From: Ostreococcus mediterraneus
Lineage: Eukaryota; Chlorophyta; Mamiellophyceae; Mamiellales; Bathycoccaceae
Direction: 5' to 3'
DNA: 64,000 nucleotides
Assembly: GCA_012295225.1 (NCBI GenBank)
Contig: WMKK01000012.1
Span: forward strand, 549,054-613,053
Positions 9,244 to 18,405 of the stretch are shown here, piece after piece. Position 1 is the stretch's first letter, and every line of letters begins with the position of its first letter. The notes under the pieces were generated by a model, which saw only the letters and a list, made by a program, of their open reading frames with translations, made no database searches and was not told where the DNA came from. The translations under genes and the position numbers were made by a program.

Positions 9244-10183
9244 TTAAACAACCTCTTTTTGACTCTTTTTCTTTGTCGACCTGTTGATGCTGGCAGACAT
9301 GTGATTGGCGCCAATCATCTTGGGCACGGTGACTATTTCATAATCTTCTAACATACCCATGACGTTGTGCATGATCTCCGCCCCGCGCGCCGCGCGCTTT
9401 TCCATGGCGATACCATCGGAATTTTTAAACATAATTCTAAAAGTCACGCGATAGCCGGCGTCTAGAAATCGCGCGGCGGCGTTAATCTTCACGTTCAAGT
9501 CATGACTATCAATTTTCGCCGTCAATCGAATCTCCTTGACTTCATCACGCTTTTGCATTTGTGATTGCACTTTTTTCTTCTCCTTATCACGCTTTCGTTG
9601 ATCATATCTCACGCGTTCGTAGTCCATAAATCGACACACCGGCGGCGACGCCTTACCATTCACCTCAACCAAATCCAACCCAGCTCTTTTAGCCTCCGCG
9701 ATGGCTTTCGGAACGGAGACTATCTCATGCGTCGATTCCCCATCATCTGAATCTCTCACTAATCGAATAAACTTTGCTACAATCTATGACGTACGTACTC
9801 ATGGTTAGTAAGGAAGTGTAAAGCCGCAAGCGCGAGCGCGAGCGCGAACGTCGTGTCTCCAAGCAACGTACCTCTCCATTCACCCTCGGCTTTGACGTCG
9901 ACGACGACGACGACGACGACGGTTGCGTCGCGTACCCTCGAACCCCCATCCACCCTCCTCCTCCCATCATCGTCATCATCGCCCTCGTCGTCGTCGTCGT
10001 CGTCGTCATCCACGACCTCTTCACGCCGCCCACGACGTCGCCGCCTTCGGTCCTTCCCCGCACCACACCACCGTCGTCGCCCCTCGTCGTCGAGGACGCC
10101 ATCGCATGCATGCACACGCGTGATGTCCCCCGCACTCCACGCGCGAACGACCGACGAACGGTCGTCGTCGTCGTCGTCAACAT
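9244..10183 (-). CDS. Organellar translation initiation factor IF-3 (two exons)
   Basis: Binds the small subunit of the plastid or mitochondrial ribosome and controls initiation. The IF3 N-domain is clear in exon 2 (AIAEAKRAGLDLVEVNGKA, PPVCRFMDYERVRYDQ), as is the C-domain (EIRLTAKIDSHDLNVKI, GYRVTFRIMF). Exon 2 lacks the family's opening NE-I-A segment, which is supplied by exon 1. The model is exon 1 10183-9872, intron 9871-9784 (GTACGT...AG, with an ACTAAC branch-point motif), exon 2 9783-9244. The join is in phase and gives RVNGE-IVAKFIRLVRDSD, a normal IF3 start. Exon 1 otherwise encodes a Thr/Ser/Arg-rich targeting peptide. The predicted length is 283 residues; an ATG at 10237 is an alternative start. 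Confidence 0.88.
9784..9871 (-). other. Spliceosomal intron of the IF3 gene (88 bp)
   Basis: Minus-strand donor GTACGT at 9871, branch-point-like CTTACTAACC, and acceptor CATAG ending at 9784. Removal joins two phase-0 exons and restores the conserved IF3 N-terminus. Confidence 0.85.
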
Positions 10184-10248
10184 CGTCGTCACGAATGCGC
10201 TCGACTGTGACGGGGACACCGTGACATCACAAGACATGACATCACATC

Positions 10249-10509
10249 ATGGCGCGGTTGACGGAGATTGAAGACGGCGAGTCGGTGGGCATTGGCTTGG
10301 CTGGGAGCGAGTTGCCGAAACGACGGACGACGAAGCGCGTGCGGAGCGTGGAGGATTTGAGTGCAAAAGTACGTGCGACGACACAGACACAGACACAGAC
10401 GATGAAGCCGTCCTCCGTGGTGGTGATTGTGACGCGGTATGTGCGCGGTGCGGTGATTGCGGCGATTATAGCAGCCTTGATTACGCGCGTGTTAGCTATG
10501 GTCAGGTAA
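10249..10509 (+). CDS. Small hypothetical protein with one C-terminal membrane segment
   Basis: An 86-residue ORF, not recognized. The first 40 residues are charged (MARLTEIEDGESVGIG..., RRTTKRVRSVEDL). A QTQTQT stretch follows, then a hydrophobic helix (AVIAAIIAALITRVLAMV) at the very C-terminus, as in a tail-anchored protein. Its ATG faces the IF3 start across a very short divergent gap. A GTACGT donor-like sequence at 10369, directly after SVEDLSAK, raises the possibility that the real gene is spliced and that the membrane part is partly intronic. The ORF is moderately biased in composition, so it may not be real. Confidence 0.38.
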   Translation: MARLTEIEDGESVGIGLAGSELPKRRTTKRVRSVEDLSAKVRATTQTQTQTMKPSSVVVIVTRYVRGAVIAAIIAALITRVLAMVR

Positions 10510-10722
10510 ATCGGCGAGGACGATGGAGGCGACGCGGAGACGACGGTAGACGACAACAAACAACAGTGGTGGATAAGCCGCGTCGGTGTACAACGTAGGA
10601 GTAGTAGACTTTAGTAGACGAGAAGAATTATATCTATATTTTCTGATTAAATGCGTTTGTTTTGTTTCGTGTGTGTGTGCTCGTTTGTTACTTCTTTTCG
10701 CATGCGTATGAGCTTAGCCGCA

Positions 10723-11575
10723 TCACTTGACGTTGGCGTCGAGTTGTTCGATGAGCGCGCGCTCTTCGTTGGAGAGCTTGGACGGAATGGTGACCTTGAC
10801 GGTGACGTAATGATCGCCGCGAATGCTGTCATTGCCCAAACGAGGCACACCTCGTTTAGCCATCAATAACGTCGATCCGGGTTGCACGCCTTGGGGAATC
10901 TTTAAATCCACCGAACCATCCACGGTGCGAACCTTGACGGTGCATCCCAAAATTGCGCGCGTGTACGGAATCGTCACGTTTGAGCTAATGTTGACATTTT
11001 CAAAGCGCTTCAACTCGGGATCGTCACGGACGTTGATGAAGACGTAGAGATCACCAGACGGACCACCACGTCGCCCTGCGTTACCTTCACCGCGAACACG
11101 CAAACGTGAGCCTTTATCAACGCCCGGAGGCACGCGAAGTTGAATCTTTTTGCTTCGTCGCACGCGCCCGTCGCCGCCGCACGACGGACACGGGGTGGCG
11201 CTCTGGCCAGTGCCGCCGCACGCTTGACATCCAGTGACTTGCTGGAAGTTCCCGAGCGGCGTGCGCACGGTAGCCACGACTTGACCTTGACCACCACACG
11301 TACCACACGTCGTAGGTTTTGTCCCAGCCTTCACGCCGCTCCCCGAGCACTTGTCGCAGTTTTCAAGCCGCATTGTGTCGAGCTCTTTTTCAACCCCAAA
11401 GACGGCTTCGAGAAAGTCAATTTCGAGATCAAATCTCTCGTCATCGCCTTGCGTGGGGCGATTACGGTTCTGGCGCTGACCACCACCCATGCCACCCATG
11501 CCACCCATGCCGCCGCCGCCGCCAAAAAACGATTCAAACAAATCAAACGGGTTGCTAAACGGGTCGCCACCCATA

Positions 11576-11608
<33 letters not shown>

Positions 11609-11976
11609 TTCAAACCAGCCTCACCGTACCGATCGTAAATAGCCTTCTTTTGATCATCACTCAACACTTCATACGCGTTTGAGATTTCCTTAAACTTTTC
11701 CTCGGCATCCGCAGCCTTATTCACGTCTGGGTGATACTTTCGCGCCAATTGCCGGTACGCCCGTTTGAGCTCCTTGCCGTCGGCGGCGCGCGACACCCCG
11801 AGCACCTCGTAGTAATCCCTCGCCGCATGCGTCACCACCGAGCACCTCTGCCGCCGTCTCGACGACGTCAACGACATCACGTTCACATCATTCTTCCCCT
11901 TGGACGTCAACCGCGTCGTCGTCCCTCGCGTTAGCGTCGTCCCCGGATGCCCCGCGCGCACGGCTCGCGTCATCAT
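10723..11976 (-). CDS. Type I DnaJ (Hsp40) chaperone, plastid-targeted
   Basis: Co-chaperone that stimulates Hsp70 ATPase and delivers unfolded clients. Domains in order: transit peptide (~1-50); J domain from [12 protein letters not shown] with the HPD motif in RKYHPDVNK (~81-83); a Gly/Met-rich linker built from repeated GGM units; a zinc-binding region with all four CxxCxGxG motifs ([32 protein letters not shown]); and a C-terminal substrate domain ([31 protein letters not shown]). The start is the tandem ATG at 11976 ([10 protein letters not shown]...). The frame stays open to 12063, but the extra residues look like 5' UTR. The cyanobacterial-like sequence and transit peptide point to the plastid. 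Confidence 0.92.
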
Positions 11977-12196
11977 CTTTCCTTCTTCTCTCGAAGCGTG
12001 AAGCGTCCTCTGTTCGCGTTCTGTGTCACGCGCACAAAACCTAAAAAAGGTAACACTACACACGATAGAGAGGAGGTATCACCTACGTACGTTCGTTTGG
12101 ATAAAACATAACCGCCAACGTCAGTACGAATCATGGTTGCGTGGATGTCGTCATCATCGTGTCCGTGCCCTACCTGGCGGCGGATACCGACGGCGT

Positions 12197-12274
12197 ACGC
12201 GACGACGACGACGCGACGACGCACGCGACGACGACGACGCACGCGACGACGACGACGACGACGCACGCGACGAC
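12197..12274. repeat. Minisatellite of GAC runs punctuated by GCACGC
   Basis: Blocks of (gac)n separated by gcacgc, three to four imperfect units, upstream of the DnaJ gene. Confidence 0.75.
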
Positions 12275-12396
12275 TTAAAACCCTACCTCTCTGTCACGCG
12301 CGACGCACACTCCCGTCGTCGTCCTCGCGACCTCGCGCGCGCGACCTCGTCCTCGCGCTCGACCTGGTCGCTCGATCGAAAAGAACCTTGGCGAAC

Positions 12397-12420
12397 ATCG
12401 ATCGATCGATCGATCGATCG
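12397..12420. repeat. (ATCG)6 tetranucleotide repeat
   Basis: Six perfect ATCG units. The sequence is self-complementary and can form a hairpin. Confidence 0.85.
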
Positions 12421-12551
12421 GCGCGTCAGATGGGGGTCCGCGGTCGGTTCAGGACTGGAGATTCGAAACGCGAAAGAAGCGCGCACAAAATGTGTATGAG
12501 TCGTATGAGTGGTATACCGGGACCTATAGACCTATGACTATGTGTGTGTAA

Positions 12552-13517
12552 CTATACAAAGTTGAATACCGACACGGAGGCGTCGGCGGAGGAGGCGACG
12601 AGGGCGGCGCCGTCGGGGGCGAATCGAGCGCGCCAGACGGCGTCGACGTGGTCAGTCATGGTTTGCGCGCACGCGCGAGTGGATAAATCCCAGAGCTTGA
12701 TGGAACAATCGCTCGATGTGGTGACGATGGCGTTTGATGATGTTGGACTCGTGGTGACGCTGAGTACCCAAGACGTGTGACCGGCTAAGGAGTCGATTAA
12801 CGAACGGTTGTGGGCGTCGTAGACGTGACAGTAGCCGTCGTCGCACGCGGTGTAGACGGTTTTACCATCGGAGGCAAAGGCCAAGTCACGCACGGGGCGG
12901 GCGTGACCGCGTAAAGCGTGGAGAAATGTTCCAGTGTGTGCGTCAAATATGCCCACGGTGCCATCCATGGCGCCACAGGCGATGCGTGATCCATCCGGCG
13001 CGTACGCCACGCTTTGGGCGAAACGCTCGGCGCTCGGCTCTAGGAACATCATCGTCGTTTTGTGCGTGCCTTGACCGTCGTCGTCAATTTCGTACACATC
13101 TACGCATGATTTTGAGCCACCGGCTATGGCTAACCGACTTTGTCCCGGAGTGCGATCGAATGCCACGCCCCAACCTTGTCCCGGAGGCGCGCTCGCGCTC
13201 GTCGTCGCCATCGACGTCCCTCGTCGCACATCCACGCAACGCGTCACTCCATCTAGCGCCGTCACCGCGCACCGCGACGGGGTGTTTGGATCACAATCCA
13301 TCCCCACGCACCCTAAAACGTGCCCGTGCGACGTCTGTGTTCTCGTTAACGGCTGCGTCTCGTCCGAATCCGAATCCACACTGTGTGCGCTCCACGCGTG
13401 CACGACTTCATCGTTCGCCCCGGTGACGATTGTTTGTCCATCGCACGTGAACGCGCAGCACCACACTTCACCTCTGTGTGCGTTCTGCACGTGACACAGC
13501 GGACTGAGTTTCACCAT
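12552..13517 (-). CDS. WD40 protein, SKI8/WDR61 (plant VIP3) homologue
   Basis: A 321-residue seven-bladed WD40 propeller. Blades are visible as NAHRGEVWCCAF...VVHAW, SVAYAPDGSRIACGAMDGTVGIFD, GHARPVRDLAFASDGKTVYTAC, GHTSWVLSVTTSP...DCSIKLWDL and DHVDAVWRARFAPDG. The order and wording (GHTSWVLSV, then SxIKLWDL, then the final blade) match plant VIP3 / human WDR61. That protein belongs both to the PAF1 transcription elongation complex and to the SKI complex that feeds the cytoplasmic exosome, so it would act in nucleus and cytoplasm. It lacks an N-terminal extension and is full length for the family. Confidence 0.85.
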   Translation of the reverse strand: MVKLSPLCHVQNAHRGEVWCCAFTCDGQTIVTGANDEVVHAWSAHSVDSDSDETQPLTRTQTSHGHVLGCVGMDCDPNTPSRCAVTALDGVTRCVDVRRGTSMATTSASAPPGQGWGVAFDRTPGQSRLAIAGGSKSCVDVYEIDDDGQGTHKTTMMFLEPSAERFAQSVAYAPDGSRIACGAMDGTVGIFDAHTGTFLHALRGHARPVRDLAFASDGKTVYTACDDGYCHVYDAHNRSLIDSLAGHTSWVLSVTTSPTSSNAIVTTSSDCSIKLWDLSTRACAQTMTDHVDAVWRARFAPDGAALVASSADASVSVFNFV

Positions 13518-13718
13518 GCGCGAGTGCCGCGAGTCGGCGCGCGAGAGTCGCGCAGTGCGGTTGGGTGCGCAGACAGACGGTTGGAGGTTGACGGGTCAGA
13601 CGACGCCGACGTCGGAGGTACAAGCTCGGTCGTCGTCGCTCTAAGTATAGGGTGTTGATATATGTCACTAGTAGAGATGGTGTGTTGACATGGGCGCACA
13701 TGTGTATGCGTGCGCGCC

Positions 13719-13756
13719 CTATTGCTATTGCTATTGCTATTGCTATTGCTATTGCT
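13719..13756. repeat. CTATTG hexanucleotide repeat (about 6 copies)
   Basis: A perfect tandem repeat ending 7 bp before the stop codon of the minus-strand oxygenase gene, so it lies in that gene's 3' UTR. Confidence 0.9.
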
Positions 13757-13762
13757 AGTAGA

Positions 13763-14869
13763 CTACATGAAGCGCCACACGGCTTCTCGATGCGCTTCGT
13801 CGGGGGCGCTGTGCACGTGATGAGCGTCGCAATACACCATCACTTCGCACCCGACGCCGAACACAGGACGAGCGATGTACTTGACGTCGAATTCTACGTC
13901 CGTTCCGCATTCGGTGTGGTTGTAGTTTTCCCATTGAATCACCGAACCTTGGGCATTTGGTTGCTTCAACGCGTGCGAAAGCTTGACAGCGTGCGTGAAG
14001 ACGCCTACGCCTGGAGGCAAGGATTCTGATGGTGTCGGCGCGGGAAACCCAAGCATGACTGTGAATCGCTCGTATCCAGAGTCTTGATGCCAAGAGTGAC
14101 GAATCTTTTGCTTGCCAATACTCGCAATGTCAATCAAGGTGCCGTGACACGGCGTTCGACACAAACCGCCCAAAGCGCGGATAAAGTGTTCGCCCGTTAA
14201 ATTAACCACTCCATACTTTTCAAACGTCTTCGTCAGCGACGTGTAACCTGTGGCACTTTCAAACCAATTCACGTGCACAGAGCTCGATAACGAACGCATC
14301 GCGGCGTTTTTCTCGGGGCTCAAATTCTCGTCGGGAATGAATAAGTCGTCTCGCATAGCCCGCCGAATATCCGTACGAAAACCAGCGTCACCATGAAACG
14401 TCTCTGATAACTTGGTGTTTGGAAACAGCTCTTCTAACGATTTATACTCCACGAACGACGTGTTCCTTGTCGAACCTTCCCGTCGCAAGCCAGCGGGCAC
14501 TTCATACACCTCGACGTCGTCCCAGTCGCGATACTTTGGCGTCTCGCGCATCGCGGGCATCGCCTTCGTCGGCGCCTTCGTCGGCACCTTCGCCCCGCTG
14601 CCGCCGCTGAATGGATCCATCGCCGTCGTCGTCGCCGACTGCCGCGCACCGAACGGATTCACCGCCGTCGACGTCGCCGCAGTAAACGCACTCGCAGCTG
14701 CTGGACGCCGCGCGACTTCACCAGTCGCACCGCCGTCGCCCTCATCGTCCGCCGTCAGCGCCGCCGTCGGCGCGGCGCGGCGACCGATGCGATGCCGACG
14801 CTGATGCCGACGCCGACGCCCGCCGACGGCGGCGCTGACGTCGCACGCGGCGCTGATGCGCGTGAGCAT
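13763..14869 (-). CDS. Phytanoyl-CoA-dioxygenase-like Fe(II)/2-oxoglutarate oxygenase
   Basis: A 368-residue protein with a low-complexity Ala/Thr/Arg-rich leader (~1-100), then a PhyH-type double-stranded beta helix. The iron ligands are visible: His261 and Asp263 in HSWHQDSGY, and a distal His in AHHVHSAPD (~353), followed by HREAVWRF, whose Arg would bind 2-oxoglutarate. The segment PPGVGVFTHAV fits the core between them. The substrate cannot be told. The leader may be a transit peptide. The start codon lies about 100 bp from that of the LTO1 gene on the other strand, so a shared promoter is likely. Confidence 0.72.
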   Translation of the reverse strand: MLTRISAACDVSAAVGGRRRRHQRRHRIGRRAAPTAALTADDEGDGGATGEVARRPAAASAFTAATSTAVNPFGARQSATTTAMDPFSGGSGAKVPTKAPTKAMPAMRETPKYRDWDDVEVYEVPAGLRREGSTRNTSFVEYKSLEELFPNTKLSETFHGDAGFRTDIRRAMRDDLFIPDENLSPEKNAAMRSLSSSVHVNWFESATGYTSLTKTFEKYGVVNLTGEHFIRALGGLCRTPCHGTLIDIASIGKQKIRHSWHQDSGYERFTVMLGFPAPTPSESLPPGVGVFTHAVKLSHALKQPNAQGSVIQWENYNHTECGTDVEFDVKYIARPVFGVGCEVMVYCDAHHVHSAPDEAHREAVWRFM

Positions 14870-14967
14870 CGCTTGCGTCGCGTTCTGTCGGCGTTATCCA
14901 CTCGGATATCGACACTAGCTGACGCGTCGACGACGACGACGACGACGAGGAGGACGGGGTGGTAACT

Positions 14968-16224
14968 ATGGCGATGATGATGAGCGCGTCGTTCGCGCGC
15001 GCGCAGTCCGGGAATACGTCGGTGAGACGAGCGGTGTTGACGACGACGACGACGACGGGGCCAAAGTCGACATCGATCGCGACGATGATGTCGGTCGTTC
15101 GCGGTCGTCGCTCGCCCGAGACCGCGAAGCGGGTGAAGATGACCCGCGCGACGAATGCAGATGGGAGTGATGCGACGTCTACGGCGGCGCCTGGGACGGC
15201 ACCGGCGTTGACGGATGCTGCAGATGCGAACGCGTCGACGCCTCGCGCACCGGATAGACGCGCCGTGTTAGCCGTGGAAAGTGGGCCGTTACAGCGACCG
15301 CCGTTAGGAGTTGCGGGAGCTTTGGCGTCGTTTGGAGCGTTAGAATCAACGTATCTAGCGATTCAGAAGCTCACGGGTGGGGACGTGGCGTGTCCAGTGG
15401 GTGGATGTCAAACGGCGTTGAATAGCGGGTACGCCGAATTGTTTGGCGCGCCGCTCTCAGCGTACGGAGCGGTGGCGTACGCCTTGGTCGCGGCTTTGGC
15501 GTTCTGGGGAAATGGCATACAAAAAGAACTCGTCGCGCAAGGTGAAAATAGAGATCGTACGTTGGAGTCGTCCTACGCTCGGGCGAGAGTATTGCTATTT
15601 TTTGGCGCCACGGGGTTGGCTGGCGTCTCCTCCTATTTGCTCTTTGTCCTCGCGGTGAAGCTCGGTGGCGTGGAGTGCGTGTATTGTTTGACGTCTGCGG
15701 CTTTGTCGTTGACGCTCTTTGGAGTTGGTTTTGCCGGTTTAAGTTCAAAGGAAAGCGGAAAAGCGCTTCCTGCAGCGATTGCGTTGTATCTCGTCACCCT
15801 CGCGTCGATGAGCATCGTTCTCACGGGAGGCGACGGCGACAAGGCGAGTACCGCCGGCATGAAGCTCGAGTATGCACAAGTCAAGCTCGACAACACATCG
15901 ACGCAGTATTCGCGTGCATTAGCCAAACACTTGGCAGATACCGGGGCAAAGATGTATGGTGCGTTCTGGTGCTCACACTGCATCGAGCAAAAAGAATACT
16001 TCGGCTCCGGGGCGGAGATTCCGTACGTCGAGTGTTTCCCAGATGGATGGGAACGCGGCACGCCTGTGGCGAAATCGTGCGACGCGGCGAAAGTTCAAGG
16101 GTTCCCGACGTGGATTATTAACGGTAAAAAGATAGAAGGCGAGCAAACGCTCGAAGAGTTGGCTAAATTGAGTGGTTTCCAAGGACAAAATGACGCCGCG
16201 TCCATGGTCGCGGACTTGTTTTGA
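14968..16224 (+). CDS. LTO1: VKOR-thioredoxin fusion, thylakoid oxidoreductase (LTO1 type)
   Basis: Forms disulfides in thylakoid lumen proteins, coupled to quinone reduction. Visible: a transit peptide; a VKOR domain with four to five membrane helices, the loop cysteines in ACPVGGCQ (~142/147) and the active-site pair in ECVYCLTS (~238/241); then a lumenal thioredoxin-like domain with FWCSHCIEQK (~335/338) and the cis-Pro in GFPTWIING. Fusion of VKOR to a C-terminal thioredoxin domain is the plant/cyanobacterial LTO1 arrangement. The first in-frame ATG is 14968. The gene is divergent from the 2OG oxygenase. Confidence 0.92.
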   Translation: MAMMMSASFARAQSGNTSVRRAVLTTTTTTGPKSTSIATMMSVVRGRRSPETAKRVKMTRATNADGSDATSTAAPGTAPALTDAADANASTPRAPDRRAVLAVESGPLQRPPLGVAGALASFGALESTYLAIQKLTGGDVACPVGGCQTALNSGYAELFGAPLSAYGAVAYALVAALAFWGNGIQKELVAQGENRDRTLESSYARARVLLFFGATGLAGVSSYLLFVLAVKLGGVECVYCLTSAALSLTLFGVGFAGLSSKESGKALPAAIALYLVTLASMSIVLTGGDGDKASTAGMKLEYAQVKLDNTSTQYSRALAKHLADTGAKMYGAFWCSHCIEQKEYFGSGAEIPYVECFPDGWERGTPVAKSCDAAKVQGFPTWIINGKKIEGEQTLEELAKLSGFQGQNDAASMVADLF

Positions 16225-16407
16225 AACCGCAATAGTACATTTTAGTATCAAGATTTCATCATCATATTACATCAAAATCGCGTCTTGGATCGCATTTATA
16301 TTAATTTGCAAAAGGCAGTACAACAAAAGTTGCCACAGCGCTGTGGCGATGGGAAAAAAGTATACATGTGGTGTTCGTTGTGCTCGGCCCGAGGCGAGAG
16401 CGCGCAT

Positions 16408-17672
16408 TTACTCGTATTTGCGAAACGCGCTCACGAGCTCAGAGCCATCGTGCGATCGTCGACGGCCATCGCATGATTGTCTGCCGCCTTCACCTGAAAG
16501 GCGTCTACTAGATCTAGAGGTAATTTCAGAGTTCAGCGGGTTTTGCACCGCAGAATTCACTCGAGACTGGTGTTTCATTTTATCTTGCACCGCAGAGCAC
16601 AACACCGCGGCGTCAAACGCGCTCGAGTTCAAGCCTTCCAAAGTCATCGGTGTGCCATTTGACGGGTCTTTGCATCTGTACGTCAAATTTAATGACTTCA
16701 TTTTATCCTCTGGTATCCCGCATCGTTCGCGAATTTGTCGCATAAAATCCGCCAACCCCTCCGGCCCCGTGCGCACCTGGCACCGAAACGAAATGTTGTT
16801 AAACTTGACGATGATGTCCCCTTTAATTTCTCCTGGCGCCGCCGCATCTTCGAGTGGTGCACTCGTCGTCGCCGTATCTTCCTCTTCTTCATCGCTGTCA
16901 TGTCTTGTCACCGCCACCACGTCTTCATTCGCACGCACAACGTCTTGAAATAACGTATTTCTCCAGTCTGGCAACCGCATCGCGCAAAACTTGCACATCA
17001 CCTCCTCGGGCTTGCCCGAGCACTGTAATTGCCAACGCGCCATGCACTTGGCGTGCGCCCAACGCGGGCACGCACACGGATGATACAACTGCGTGATGAA
17101 AAAACACACAAGTATAATAATACGTCAGTCTATGCGTGCGCAGAGGACGCGTCACGTCGCGAGCGCGCGCCCAAACGCGCGCCCCCGCGAGGGGTCCCAC
17201 ATCGGTCAAAGATATTTCCGCGCCCCGCGTTTTTTTTTGGCGCGCATCGTCGGTGGTGGTCGTGGTGTTGGTGCGTCGTCGTCGTCGCGTCGTCGTCGTC
17301 GTACCTCGCGACCTGCGGTATCACCATCGAGACATATCCAACATTGATCATCTACGCATCGCACGTCGTCCTTCGTCGTCAGTCGTCGTTCGCGCACTCG
17401 CGTCGTCGTCGATTAATCCACCCATCGTCCATCCTCCTCGGGCACGCACCAGACTCGCGTTTGACTTCGCTCACGACGCGCGCGTCGTCCGTGGCCATGT
17501 CCACATCACCATGCGTCCGCATCGATGTGTCATCGTTCGCGCGTTCGTTCGGCCCGGGTGCGTCGTTCATGTGTCGCGTCACCACGCGTCCACTCATGAC
17601 GTGGGATCCCGCGTCGAGCTCTGGCGCCGCGCCGAACGACGACGACGATTGATGATTGATGTTGGCGCCCAT
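16408..17672 (-). CDS. RING-CH (MARCH-like) protein, three exons
   Basis: Probable E3 ubiquitin ligase. The long ORF at 16408-17109 holds only the second half of a RING-CH finger (YHPCACPRWAHAKCMARW...CKFC). The first half, DDQCWICLDG, lies upstream in another frame. My model is exon 1 17672-17450, intron 17449-17352 (GTGCGT..TAG), exon 2 17351-17305 (47 bp), intron 17304-17089 (GTACGA..CAG), exon 3 17088-16408. Phases agree (1, then 0) and the join reads CWICLDGDTAGRE-LYHPCACPR, a complete C4HC3 pattern. Both introns carry CTGAC branch-point-like sequences. The predicted length is 316 residues. The central part (~KGDIIVKFNNISFRCQV...) may be a ubiquitin-like or PB1-like fold. No membrane segments are seen, unlike most MARCH proteins. 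Confidence 0.78.
17305..17351 (-). other. 47-bp microexon of the RING-CH gene
   Basis: Flanked by a TAG acceptor and a GTACGA donor. It carries the first Cys pair and part of the loop of the RING-CH finger; its phase (enters 1, leaves 0) fits both neighbouring exons. Confidence 0.75.
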
Positions 17673-18243
17673 CGAGCCGCGACGACGACGACGACGACGT
17701 GCGTGCGTGCGTGATGCATCCATCATTCGCGCGACGGACGATATATATACATCCACTATACCGTACGCCACGCATCGTCGTCGTCGCCATCGTCGGCCAC
17801 GTCCATCTACCCATCCATCGTCGTCGTCCATCGTCGTCCAACAGTCACCCGGCGCGCCTCGGACCGTCGCGCGCGCGGCGATGGTGGATAACGCGCGCCT
17901 CCCCGACGCACCGCATCGAATGTCCGACCCTCCTCCCCGGTCCGTGTGTTGTCGCCTCAGGCGTGCGCGCGCGTGTACCCGCGTACCCGCGTACCGATAG
18001 TGACCCTTGACGTCACCCGTCCACGGGGGTACACGCACCCATCCCATACCCTCACGCGAGACGTCCGTCGCGTCGCGCGACCGATCTCGCGCGCGATATT
18101 TCGATATTTCGATATTTCGATATTTCGCGCGGATTGGCGCTTTTTCGAGCGCGCGGCGTCGTCGACGCGTCGCGCCGATCGCTCGCGCCGGTCGCGTTTT
18201 CGGCGTCGGCGTCGGTCGTCGTCACACCGCACCCGTCAACGCC

Positions 18244-18274
<31 letters not shown>

Positions 18275-18405
18275 CGTGGCCGAGAGAGAGACTGGTTGGC
18301 GTCAGAGGTGTGACGACGACGCAAACACACGACGACACGGACACGGACGACGAGGACGACGACACGGACGACACGGACGAGGACGACGACACGGACGCCA
18401 CTACC
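17673..18405. other. Divergent promoter region between the RING-CH and JmjC genes
   Basis: About 730 bp with GTC/GAC runs, a TATATATA element at 17741-17750 and an 8-bp tandem repeat (18094-18127). ORFs on both strands are open only because of Arg/Asp/Ser repeat codons. It probably contains both promoters and 5' UTRs. Confidence 0.5.
18094..18127. repeat. CGATATTT octamer, four tandem copies
   Basis: Four exact copies of an AT-rich octamer in GC-rich surroundings, within the divergent promoter region. Confidence 0.9.

Larger units (their letters stand above)
11977..12551. other. Intergenic region with simple repeats
   Basis: Separates the DnaJ start from the WDR61 stop (both on the minus strand) and so holds the DnaJ 5' UTR and promoter. 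Two repeat tracts dominate (12197-12274 and 12397-12420). ORFs here are poly-Arg/Asp translations of the repeats. Confidence 0.5.

Noticed and set aside
12133-12537. 134-codon Arg-rich ORF
   Set aside because: Created by GAC-repeat and ATCG-repeat codons; no protein-like composition.
17379-18047. Full 222-codon minus-strand ORF as a separate gene
   Set aside because: Only 17450-17672 is needed, as exon 1 of the RING-CH gene; the rest is repeat-rich promoter sequence.
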